A program made the translations under genes and the position numbers. A stretch of DNA of 64,000 bases, from NCBI RefSeq assembly GCF_030546805.1, contig NZ_JAUOPC010000004.1, forward strand, positions 310,001 through 374,000, given 5' to 3'. Below the pieces are notes generated by a model that saw nothing but the letters and a program-made list of their open reading frames with translations, was not told the DNA's origin and made no database searches. Positions 26,106 to 34,068 of the stretch are shown in pieces; position 1 is the first letter of the stretch; each line of letters starts with the position of its first letter. The stretch comes from Cyclobacterium sp. 1_MG-2023. Lineage in GTDB: Bacteria; Bacteroidota; Bacteroidia; Cytophagales; Cyclobacteriaceae.

Positions 26106-26479
26106 AAAAAAGAAATAAGATCATTTATTGGGTTGCCACCATTTGGCTTGCCTTAGGAATGCTTTCAACTGGGATTGTACAACTGATAAGAATGGAAGAA
26201 GAAGCTCAGAGCATTAATGCCTTAGGCTATCCAACTTATTTACTGCCTATACTAGGTACTTGGAAAATTTTAGGTGTAGTAGCCATTTTAATTCCTAAAT
26301 ACCCTTTGTTGAAAGAATGGGCCTATGCAGGCTTTTTATTTGTGATGACGGGTGCCATAATTTCTCATTTATCGGTTGGAGATGAGTTGGTAACATTTTT
26401 TGGTCCTGCCTTATTGCTAGTGCTTACAGTAGTATCTTGGTATTTTAGACCAGCAAATAGAAAGTTGGAGAAACAATAA
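26102..26479 (+). CDS. DoxX-like small membrane protein
   Basis: 125 residues with four predicted membrane helices (about 8-26, 43-64, 73-92 and 97-115). ILGTWKILGVVAILIPKYPL and KEWAYAGFLFVMTGAIISH are typical of the DoxX-like family. It is coupled to the SRPBCC gene by a 4-base overlap. In many bacteria DoxX-like proteins accompany SRPBCC and ArsR genes; a role in membrane or redox stress has been proposed for the family but is not shown here. Confidence 0.78.
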   Translation: MKKRNKIIYWVATIWLALGMLSTGIVQLIRMEEEAQSINALGYPTYLLPILGTWKILGVVAILIPKYPLLKEWAYAGFLFVMTGAIISHLSVGDELVTFFGPALLLVLTVVSWYFRPANRKLEKQ

Positions 26480-26481
26480 AT

Positions 26482-26838
26482 ATGGAAAATCCAAAACCAA
26501 AAACAGTAGATGAGTTTATTGATTTGTCACCGCAGGCATCTCAGGAAATTATGGTTAAGCTTAAAAAACTAATTGAAGCTACTGAACCGAATGCTGAAAG
26601 TGGCATCAGTTGGAATGTACCTATATATAAGTACCATGGCATTCTTGCCGGCTTCTCTTTGGCTAAGAAGCACGTAAGTTTTGGTATAGATTCTTTAACT
26701 GAAGAAATACGTAAAACACTGGAGGAAAAAGGCTACAAAACAGGTAAGAAAACCATTCAAATCAAGTTCGACCAAGATGTCCCGACTGCAGAACTCAAAC
26801 AATTGATTGAAGAACAGGCTAAAATAAATAAAAGGTAA
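26482..26838 (+). CDS. DUF1801-type protein (second copy in the cluster)
   Basis: 118 residues. VDEFIDLSPQASQEIMVKLK, ISWNVPIYKYHGILAGFSLA and KKTIQIKFDQDVPTAELKQL match the DUF1801 fold more clearly than the gene at 24240. It starts 2 bases after the DoxX-like stop, so it is the last gene of the module 2 operon. Function is unknown. Confidence 0.72.
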   Translation: MENPKPKTVDEFIDLSPQASQEIMVKLKKLIEATEPNAESGISWNVPIYKYHGILAGFSLAKKHVSFGIDSLTEEIRKTLEEKGYKTGKKTIQIKFDQDVPTAELKQLIEEQAKINKR

Positions 26839-27471
26839 TCCTGCAAGTGGAAATAAAAAAGCACCTATGGGTAGTAGCCTTTCCTAATATTGCCCCATCC
26901 GCTTGCTAAAGGTGATGTGGTCCTTGAACTTGTCAAAGGATCCACTGATAGTCTTCCCTAATCTTCGGAATAACGATTTTTTTTTAGAGCAGAACTTAAA
27001 AACTATCCAACTATTTCTGCCTGAATTGAAATTGAATACTATTCAAAGATAGTAGAAAACTTTCGGCATTTTAGGTCCAAGTTTAACGGAGCGTAACTTG
27101 GACCAGAATGTTGCTAGGTTGATAACCTAATTCAAAATCAAATTCTTTTTTATTCCGGCCTTATGGAAATTAGTAAAATGGATGCTTAATGGCGTTAAAA
27201 GATTTACATACAGCCTTGATCTTTTTGGTTCGTTTTTGGATCAATCTAAAATTGAACAGGAAGAGTATTCGACAAACATTAGCTTTAATATTCAAATCGT
27301 ATAAAAAGGTTAAATTATCCTTATAATTAAATGAGTTAAATAGAAGTATGCCATTGGATTCGTAATAGCCTGTACTGATTTTTCTTCAGGGGAAATGATT
27401 TAATTTCGTAATAGAAGTTGTATTGCATATTCGGGTTTAAGGTATATAATTGTAGTACTTAACCTTCAAAA
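26839..27471. other. Intergenic region without a gene
   Basis: Convergent spacer between the small-protein cluster and surE. It holds a fragment with CCTTGAACTTGTCAAAGG, a motif seen in palindromic intergenic repeats, and one REP-like hairpin. No reading frame is convincing on either strand. Confidence 0.5.
27056..27106. repeat. REP-like hairpin element, copy 2 (opposite loop orientation)
   Basis: AGGTCCAAGTT (27073-27083) and AACTTGGACC (27095-27104) form the stem. The loop TAACGGAGCGT is the inverse type of the ACGCTTCGCTA loop in the copies at 42560 and 43582, while the flanking AAAACTTTCGGCATTTT is in the same orientation. The hairpin has flipped relative to its flank. Confidence 0.65.
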
Positions 27472-27506
27472 TAAAAGTGCCGATTTAAAAACCGGCACTT
27501 TATATA
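27472..27506. terminator. Rho-independent terminator after surE
   Basis: AAAGTGCCG and CGGCACTTT form a 9-base-pair stem flanked by A and T runs on both sides, so it can act in both directions. It lies about 40 bases past the surE stop. Confidence 0.75.
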
Positions 27507-27544
27507 TTGGAGCTGTGTCTATGCTGATGGATCAGCAGTAGGCA

Positions 27545-28336
27545 CTATAAATTCGCTTTCAAATCTTCCCAGTTCCAGTCATTGTTGATTTGAGAAATAG
27601 CATGGTGTGCCGTCATATCAAATTGACAAGGCACCACGGAGACATAATTGTTGGCGATGGCCCACTCATCATTGTCTTCACCTTTGTCAAAATTGACGAA
27701 ATTCCCTGCCATCCAGAAGTATTTCCGGCCATTGGGATCGTATCTTTCTTCAAAGTCTTCCTGCCACTTGGCCCTTGCCTGCCGACAAATTTTAATGCCT
27801 TTTAAGGGTTCATTCCTTTTGGGTGGAAAGTTTACATTCAAAGCTACTCCTTTAGGAATTCCATTTTCTAAGACTTGGCGGGCAATCTGCGCTACATATT
27901 CCTTAACATGTGAGAAATCTGCATTAGAACTGTAATCGCACAAACTAAAACCGATGGAAGGAATACCTTCAATGGCACCCTCTATGGCTGCAGACATGGT
28001 GCCGGAATAAAGCACACTAATGGAGGTATTGCTTCCATGATTGATCCCACTGACCACCAAATCAGGCTGTTTGTCTTTCAAAACATAGTGCTTTGCAAGT
28101 TTTACACAATCTACAGGTGTTCCACTCGATTTATAGGCAACAACCTCAGGGAAAATCGTTTCTTCTGATAGCCTTAAAGTATTACCAATGGTAATGGCAT
28201 GTCCCATGCCCGATTGAGGGCTGTCGGGGGCCACCACAATGACTTCCCCCAATTCCTTCATCACTTCTACCAACACGCGAATTCCTTTGGATGTTATGCC
28301 ATCATCATTGGAAACTAAAATTAAAGGTTTTGACAT
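27545..28336 (-). CDS. surE: 5'/3'-nucleotidase SurE
   Basis: A 263-residue SurE. ILVSNDDGITSKGI holds the metal-binding Asp pair (D10, D11). Further metal and phosphate ligands are in APDSPQSGMGHAIT and VSGINHGSN. It hydrolyses nucleoside 5'- and 3'-monophosphates with divalent metal and is linked to stationary-phase survival. The length is typical. Its start overlaps the stop of the upstream exported protein gene by one base (the A of the surE ATG is also the last base of that gene's TAA), so the two form an operon read from 28989 down. Confidence 0.95.
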   Translation of the reverse strand: MSKPLILVSNDDGITSKGIRVLVEVMKELGEVIVVAPDSPQSGMGHAITIGNTLRLSEETIFPEVVAYKSSGTPVDCVKLAKHYVLKDKQPDLVVSGINHGSNTSISVLYSGTMSAAIEGAIEGIPSIGFSLCDYSSNADFSHVKEYVAQIARQVLENGIPKGVALNVNFPPKRNEPLKGIKICRQARAKWQEDFEERYDPNGRKYFWMAGNFVNFDKGEDNDEWAIANNYVSVVPCQFDMTAHHAISQINNDWNWEDLKANL

Positions 28337-28989
28337 TAAGAATTACTTTTTAATTGATTGTAATAGGCTGTGATTCTCAAAAGATCCCCTCTTTTGTCAT
28401 GATGAAGCTTGTGTTTCCTCATGTACAACTTCATTTCCGAGGATTTGTCGTCCATAATCTCTTTGAGTAAGACACTTTTCTTTTGATTGTATTTATATAT
28501 TTTCTGATCTTGAAGGAAATAAAAGTTGAAATCCAGTCTGCTAAAACCTCTGCCCATCATTGGCATTCCCCACATGGGGTTCATGTACATTCCTCTCATG
28601 GCATATGAGTTATAGCCTCGGTTGTCTGTAGTGATAAACTCTCTACAAAGCAGGGTGATGTCTTCTCCCTCAGTGAGCACCTCAAAGAAAATCGGGGTCT
28701 TATAATCTGAGTTTAACGCATAGGGAAGGCTATAGAAGGTCCTAATTCCACCATATACTTCGTCAAAAATTTCGAAATAGGTGATAGAGGCAGAGCTATA
28801 GGTTTCTACGGTATTGGTTTGCACCAACACCACATTTGCATCCAAATCATATTTTACCTTTCCTTCAGACATTTGCCCGGAGGTTAGGAAGACTTTTCCC
28901 GGGTGCCAAACTTGCGATGGGAATTCCTGCGCCATGGAAATACCGGTGATAAGGAACAAGCACAAGATTAAATTTATGGATTTTTTCAT
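28336..28989 (-). CDS. Exported hypothetical protein upstream of surE
   Basis: 217 residues with a signal peptide (residues 1-20, LILCLFLITGISMAQ). The rest is beta-rich with a Met-rich, Gly-rich insertion (GMYMNPMWGMPMMGRG) and a basic C-terminus (YMRKHKLHHDKRGDL). No domain is recognised. It overlaps surE by one base, so the two are coupled; a periplasmic or surface role is inferred from the signal peptide only. Confidence 0.6.
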   Translation of the reverse strand: MKKSINLILCLFLITGISMAQEFPSQVWHPGKVFLTSGQMSEGKVKYDLDANVVLVQTNTVETYSSASITYFEIFDEVYGGIRTFYSLPYALNSDYKTPIFFEVLTEGEDITLLCREFITTDNRGYNSYAMRGMYMNPMWGMPMMGRGFSRLDFNFYFLQDQKIYKYNQKKSVLLKEIMDDKSSEMKLYMRKHKLHHDKRGDLLRITAYYNQLKSNS

Positions 28990-29073
28990 GACAGATTCTT
29001 AATTTGATTCTACACTAATAACGAAAAAAAATCATTTTGTGTTGAATGACCTGTGAAATAATATCTCCAAGAT

Positions 29074-30291
29074 TTATTTTTTCATGATTTGATGGCCCAT
29101 TTTATCTCGCTTGGTCATAAGGTACTTTTCATTGTGTGGATTGGAACTAATCTCTAAAGGAACAGTATCCACAATCTCCAAACCATACCCGGACAAGCCT
29201 ACCCTTTTGGTTGGGTTGTTGGTGATCAGTTGGATTTTGCTTACGCCTAAATCCCTCAGAATTTGAGCACCTACACCATAATCCCGCTTGTCCATAGGGA
29301 AACCAAGGGCTAAATTGGCTTGAACGGTATCCATTCCTTCCTCTTGCAATTTATAGGCTTTCAGCTTATTGATCAAACCGATGCCTCTACCTTCTTGATT
29401 CATGTACAGTACCAAACCTTTGCCATTTTCTTCTACCATCTTCATGGCTTCATGCAATTGTGGTCCACAATCACACCTGCAAGACCCAAAAATATCTCCT
29501 GTAATACAAGAGGAATGAACCCTTACCATTACCGTGTCTCCCTCTTCCCACTCGCCTTTGATTAAGGCCATATGAGTTTCATTGGTATTGGTTTGTTTGT
29601 AAGCAATTAATTTAAAATTACCGAATTCGGTAGGCATTTCCACCCCTATTTCTCGCTTAATCAAACTATCGTTCTTCAGGCGATAGGCAATTAAATCTTT
29701 TATGGATATCAGTTTTAGATCAAACTTTTTGGCGACATGTACCAAATCAGAAAGACGTGCCATGGTGCCATCTTCGTTCATGATTTCTACAAGTACTCCT
29801 GCAGGTTGTAAGCCGGCTAATCGAGCTAAATCAATGGCGGCTTCTGTATGCCCGGATCTTCTCAAAACTCCGCCTCTTTTTGCTTTTAATGGGAATATAT
29901 GCCCGGGTTTGCCCAATTCATCGGGATTAATATCGGGGTCAATCAATGCTTTTATAGTCTTTGAGCGATCACTTGCAGAGATGCCAGTGGTGCAGCCATG
30001 CCCAACCAGGTCTACAGATACAGTAAAAGGGGTTTCAAACGCTGCTGTATTGGTGCCAACCATTAATTCTAGACCTAGTTCTTCACATCGGTCTTCTATT
30101 AGGGGAGCACAGATTAATCCACGGCCATGGGTGGCCATAAAATTGATGATTTCAGGAGTTACTTTTTCTGCTGCACAAATAAAATCTCCTTCATTTTCGC
30201 GATCATCATCATCTACTACAATTATGATTTCACCGTTTTTTATTGCCGCTATCGCGTCTTCTATTGGATCAAGATAAACAGTATCTTTCAT
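29074..30291 (-). CDS. ribBA: Bifunctional DHBP synthase / GTP cyclohydrolase II
   Basis: 405 residues. The N-terminal half is 3,4-dihydroxy-2-butanone-4-phosphate synthase, with the acidic metal site [14 protein letters not shown] and [14 protein letters not shown]. The C-terminal half is GTP cyclohydrolase II, with the zinc cysteines in [20 protein letters not shown] and [16 protein letters not shown] as the GTP region. Both committed steps of riboflavin synthesis are thus in one protein, as usual in Bacteroidota. All key residues are present. I see no FMN riboswitch in the short upstream region. Confidence 0.95.
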   Translation of the reverse strand: MKDTVYLDPIEDAIAAIKNGEIIIVVDDDDRENEGDFICAAEKVTPEIINFMATHGRGLICAPLIEDRCEELGLELMVGTNTAAFETPFTVSVDLVGHGCTTGISASDRSKTIKALIDPDINPDELGKPGHIFPLKAKRGGVLRRSGHTEAAIDLARLAGLQPAGVLVEIMNEDGTMARLSDLVHVAKKFDLKLISIKDLIAYRLKNDSLIKREIGVEMPTEFGNFKLIAYKQTNTNETHMALIKGEWEEGDTVMVRVHSSCITGDIFGSCRCDCGPQLHEAMKMVEENGKGLVLYMNQEGRGIGLINKLKAYKLQEEGMDTVQANLALGFPMDKRDYGVGAQILRDLGVSKIQLITNNPTKRVGLSGYGLEIVDTVPLEISSNPHNEKYLMTKRDKMGHQIMKK

Positions 30292-30322
30292 TTTATTCTA
30301 TATGGTCTTTGATATGTAATCA

Positions 30323-30330
30323 CAAAATTA
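30323..30330 (-). promoter_or_regulatory. Putative ribBA promoter -7 element
   Basis: On the minus strand this reads TAATTTTG, a perfect TAnnTTTG. It lies 31 bases before the start codon. No TTG is found at the ideal -33 distance, so the call rests on one box. Confidence 0.45.
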
Positions 30331-30369
30331 CGATTATTTATTTACTAACCCTTTTTACAAAATATTAGT

Positions 30370-32307
30370 TTAATTTCTGGAAGGGATGACATTGCCCAGC
30401 TCACGATCTATTTTGGATTTTAACTGCGTAAGCTCCATATGCATGGTTAATAATTCCTCTAATTCTTCCTCTTTTGCCAATTTAATTTTTTCTTCAAGTT
30501 CATCACGCATCCTCTTTAAATAGGCACTCTTAAGCTTCAATGAGGCTTTATAGGTGGTTTCGGGAAGATCATCAGCTTCCCTTCTAGAAAAAATTTGGTG
30601 CTTTGACTCCCAATTTTGAGAAATTTCTCTGGTAGGAGCTACCATGTCGATGACTTCTGTCTTTAATTTGGGATTTTGAATTTTTAAGAAATAATCGAAC
30701 TTGGGAATGGTGCCTTCCCTCAAAGCATTTTTATAATGGTTGAGCAATTCTTGGTAAATGGGTGTGCCAAAGTTCAAGTCTTTGATTTCCTCCAGCAGGT
30801 ATTCACAAACATGCATTTCCTCAGAAACCATCTCGAAACCATAATTGATGAGAATCCTTACTAGTTCCCGCTCTTCCTTTATGGTTCTTGGTCCTGTTTT
30901 CTTTGTTTCTTCCTCCGGTGAACCGGGAAGTAGCTGCTCAATAGGGCTGGACTCAGGTGCTTTCTGGAATTTTGAAGGGCTTTTCTTTTGTTGGTTTTTT
31001 AGTAATTGGCGATTGAGTTCGGTGAGTAAGATGTCCTCCTCCATACCCAGTAGCCTGGCCGATTCCTTTGCGTATACGGAACGTATAATCGGATCCGGAA
31101 CCTTGGAAATACTTAAAACCACCTGCCGAATGGCTTCTGCCTTTTTTATGGGATCATCTGCCGCTCCCTTGGTGAACAGGTCAATTTTAAAATGAATAAA
31201 ATCCTTTTCTTCGGCTTCAAGAAACTTTTGGAAACCTTCTTTTCCGGCTTTTCGGGAAAAACTATCCGGGTCTTCATTGGGGGGAAAGACCACGGCCTTG
31301 ACGTTTAGCCCTCCTTCCAATAACATGTCAATACCCCTCAAAGAAGCATTGATACCAGCATCATCTCCATCATACAATACCGTGACCTGATCAGAAAATC
31401 GTTTGATTAACTTTATTTGATTCTCAGTAAGAGAGGTTCCGGAAGAAGCAACCACATTTTCCACACCAGCCAAATGCATGGAGATAACATCTGTATAGCC
31501 TTCTACGAGGTAGCAGTTTTCCTTTTGGCGAATGGCTTGTTTGGCCTGATAGATTCCATAGAGCACATCACTCTTATGGTAAATGGCTGTTTCAGGGGAG
31601 TTGATGTATTTGGGTTGCTTTTTGTCCTGAGTCATTATCCTCGCTCCAAAAGCAATGGCTTTTCCGCTCAGGTTATGAATAGGAAACATCACTCGCCCTC
31701 TAAACCTGTCATAATAATTGCCGGGCTTGTTCTCACGTTCGAGGATCAGCCCTGCCTTTAGGAGATTGGTCTCCTCAAAGCCTGAGGTTTTGGCTTTATT
31801 CAATAAATGGTCCCAGCCATCCAATGAATAGCCTAGTTCAAATTTCTCAATGGTGGCGCTATCAAACCCACGTTCTTTTAAATAACTTAGACCAATGGAT
31901 TTTCCCTCTCCGGATTGAAGGTTTTCATGAAAAAAATCTTTAGCAAAATTGAGCGCAATGTAAAGGCTCTCTTTTTCATTATATGCTTGAATATCTGCCG
32001 GGTCAATGTTCTTGTCTTCCTCTATTTCAATGCCATACTTTGTGGCCAGATGCTTGATCGCTTCCGGAAAACCCACCCCTTCAATGTCCATGATAAACTG
32101 AATGGGGTCTCCGGCTTTACCACATCCAAAGCATTTGTAAATTTGTTTGGCAGGGGAAACGGAAAAAGAAGGGGATTTCTCTTCGTGAAAAGGACAACAA
32201 GCCCAGAGGTTTTGCCCTTTTCTTTTCAGGGTGACATAGTCATTGACCACTTCTTCAATGTCTACCCGCTCTCTTACCTTGTCCGTTGTTTGATTAGATA
32301 TGGCCAT
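30370..32307 (-). CDS. dnaG: DNA primase
   Basis: 645 residues. The N-terminal zinc-binding domain is CPFHEEKSPSFSVSPAKQ then YKCFGCGKAGD. The TOPRIM catalytic core includes NCYLVEGYTDVISMHLAG and VLYDGDDAGINAS (metal-binding acids). The C-terminal part (from about residue 430) is helical and charged and should contact the DnaB helicase. It makes RNA primers at the replication fork. Length is normal for the phylum, and no lesion is seen. It points away from mrp, with a 394-base divergent spacer between them. Confidence 0.95.
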   Translation of the reverse strand: MAISNQTTDKVRERVDIEEVVNDYVTLKRKGQNLWACCPFHEEKSPSFSVSPAKQIYKCFGCGKAGDPIQFIMDIEGVGFPEAIKHLATKYGIEIEEDKNIDPADIQAYNEKESLYIALNFAKDFFHENLQSGEGKSIGLSYLKERGFDSATIEKFELGYSLDGWDHLLNKAKTSGFEETNLLKAGLILERENKPGNYYDRFRGRVMFPIHNLSGKAIAFGARIMTQDKKQPKYINSPETAIYHKSDVLYGIYQAKQAIRQKENCYLVEGYTDVISMHLAGVENVVASSGTSLTENQIKLIKRFSDQVTVLYDGDDAGINASLRGIDMLLEGGLNVKAVVFPPNEDPDSFSRKAGKEGFQKFLEAEEKDFIHFKIDLFTKGAADDPIKKAEAIRQVVLSISKVPDPIIRSVYAKESARLLGMEEDILLTELNRQLLKNQQKKSPSKFQKAPESSPIEQLLPGSPEEETKKTGPRTIKEERELVRILINYGFEMVSEEMHVCEYLLEEIKDLNFGTPIYQELLNHYKNALREGTIPKFDYFLKIQNPKLKTEVIDMVAPTREISQNWESKHQIFSRREADDLPETTYKASLKLKSAYLKRMRDELEEKIKLAKEEELEELLTMHMELTQLKSKIDRELGNVIPSRN

Positions 32308-32701
32308 AGTTTTTTATCGAAGTGTAAAGATAAGCTTTATGAACGAGAATTCTTTGGACAGCGCTCTTCCAAAATTAGAAACTATTTTGGCCTTTTAATA
32401 GTTGAGGAGGTAGGAGAATCTCGCTATATAGGGTTAAAATATCTTAAAATTACCACAATACAGGCACTTGCTGAAACGTCAACCTTGGGCTTGATACAAA
32501 AGCTCGCTATCTTCAAGACAAAATAAACTTTATCATGGAGGTATTTTTGTTGGTGGAAAATTTCTCTGAAAAGCTAACCAATAAAGGCAAGATATTTTAA
32601 AAGTAAAGTAAGTTTAGCAAGGGCAAATCCCGCCATAAAACATGAAAATATTTTATTAACGGAGGATTAGCTATAAATTGCATAAAAATCAAAAATCAGG
32701 A
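32308..32701. other. Divergent intergenic region between dnaG and mrp
   Basis: No gene is convincing. A -7-like box TATCTTTA for dnaG is on the minus strand at 32325-32332. The stretch 32400-32525 has coding-like composition but no consistent frame with a start; it may be a remnant. Confidence 0.4.
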
Positions 32702-33799
32702 ATGAATATTTCTAAGGAAAAAGTTTTACAGGCCCTATCTACAGTGGAGGACCCTGATCTAAAAAAAGATTTGGTGACCCTCGGTATGATTCAGGATTTG
32801 GAAATTATTAGTGAACAAAAGATTTCTTTTAAGGTGGTGCTTACCACCCCTGCTTGTCCCTTAAAGGAGTTGATCAGGATGAACTGTGAAGAGGCATTAA
32901 AAAAGGCGCTCGGCGAGGATGTGGAGGCAGATATATTGATGACTTCTAATGTAACCACAGTCAGAAATGATGCCCCCTTATTGCCAAATGTTAAAAATAT
33001 CATCGCCATCGCCTCAGGTAAAGGCGGGGTAGGGAAAAGTACTTGTTCCTCCAATCTAGCTGTTGCCTTGGCCAAATCAGGAGCCAAAGTAGGTTTGATA
33101 GATGCAGATATATTTGGTCCCTCAGTACCTACAATGTTTAATGTAGAAGGGGAGCAACCTGCCATCAAACAAGTGAATGGCAAAAACATTATTATTCCCA
33201 TAGAGCAGTATGGTGTAAAATTGATGTCCATAGGTTTTTTGACTCCTGCTGAAAATGCAGTTGTATGGAGAGGTCCGATGGCCAGTTCTGCTTTGAAGCA
33301 GTTTATTGGGGATGTGGAATGGGGAGAATTGGATTACCTGCTAATTGATCTGCCTCCGGGAACTTCAGATATTCACCTTACCATGGTTCAAACCTTACCC
33401 GTTACCGGTGCTGTGATTGTTACCACACCACAGAAAGTGGCCTTGGCAGATGCTACCAAGGCATTGACAATGTTTAAGCAAGCCCAGATCAATGTACCTA
33501 TATTGGGAGTTGTAGAAAATATGGCTTACTTTACACCTGCCGAATTGCCTGACAATAAGTACTATATATTTGGACAAGGAGGCGGACGCAAACTTTCTGA
33601 AAAATATGACGTTACCTATCTAGGGGAAATTCCTTTGGTTCAAGGCATTAGAGAAAGTGGAGACAGTGGTTATCCGGCAGTGTTGAAGGACGGAGTAATG
33701 GCAGAAGCTTTCGGCAACTTTGCAGAAGGTGTAGCAAGACAAGTAGCCATCAGAAATGCTGCTGCAAGTAAAACAGAAGTAGTACAGGTTAAAGTTTAA
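32702..33799 (+). CDS. mrp: Mrp/ApbC-type Fe-S cluster carrier ATPase
   Basis: 365 residues from the ATG at 32702 with AGGA just before it; a TTG frame start at 32678 is less likely. A MIP18/DUF59 domain (about 1-90, VEDPDLKKDLVTLGMIQ, with TPACPLKELI) precedes a P-loop ATPase with a deviant Walker A, ASGKGGVGKS, near residue 104. The C-terminal CxxC that binds the cluster in many Mrp proteins is replaced by ENMAYFTPAELPDNKYY, as I recall for Bacteroidota. It is followed 5 bases on by a NifU-like gene, so the two form a Fe-S biogenesis unit. Confidence 0.88.
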   Translation: MNISKEKVLQALSTVEDPDLKKDLVTLGMIQDLEIISEQKISFKVVLTTPACPLKELIRMNCEEALKKALGEDVEADILMTSNVTTVRNDAPLLPNVKNIIAIASGKGGVGKSTCSSNLAVALAKSGAKVGLIDADIFGPSVPTMFNVEGEQPAIKQVNGKNIIIPIEQYGVKLMSIGFLTPAENAVVWRGPMASSALKQFIGDVEWGELDYLLIDLPPGTSDIHLTMVQTLPVTGAVIVTTPQKVALADATKALTMFKQAQINVPILGVVENMAYFTPAELPDNKYYIFGQGGGRKLSEKYDVTYLGEIPLVQGIRESGDSGYPAVLKDGVMAEAFGNFAEGVARQVAIRNAAASKTEVVQVKV

Positions 33800-33804
33800 A
33801 GACA

Positions 33805-34053
33805 ATGTTGGATCAATACAAAGATCAAATCGAAAAGGCGCTGGATACGATCAGGCCCTATTTAGAAGCAGATGGTGGAAATGTGAAGATCGTAGACCTT
33901 TCCGAAGATATGGTGCTTCAGCTGGAACTAACAGGGGCGTGTAGTTCTTGTCCAATGTCTACCATGACGCTAAAGGCCGGTGTGGAAGAAGCGATAAAAA
34001 AGGCAATACCTGAAATCATAAGGGTTGAAGCCGTAAATATTGAAGTAGCCTGA
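33805..34053 (+). CDS. NifU C-terminal-domain Fe-S scaffold protein
   Basis: 82 residues, the whole of a NifU_C/NfuA-like domain. IEKALDTIRPYLEADGGNVK and the cluster-binding LTGACSSCPMSTMTLKAGVE (CxxC) are intact. It carries or transfers a 4Fe-4S cluster between two subunits. Adjacent to mrp, so it may be its partner, supplying the cysteines that Mrp lacks. A start 5 bases after the mrp stop indicates co-transcription. Confidence 0.92.
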   Translation: MLDQYKDQIEKALDTIRPYLEADGGNVKIVDLSEDMVLQLELTGACSSCPMSTMTLKAGVEEAIKKAIPEIIRVEAVNIEVA

Positions 34054-34068
34054 CTTATTATTTAAAAT

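Noticed and set aside
30292-30370. FMN riboswitch before ribBA
   Set aside because: The gap is only 78 bases and shows none of the conserved RFN blocks.
31915-32526. Plus-strand ORF opposite dnaG
   Set aside because: Mostly antisense to a highly conserved gene, without any recognisable domain.
32678-32701. TTG start for mrp
   Set aside because: An ATG with a close AGGA at 32702 fits the family N-terminus better.
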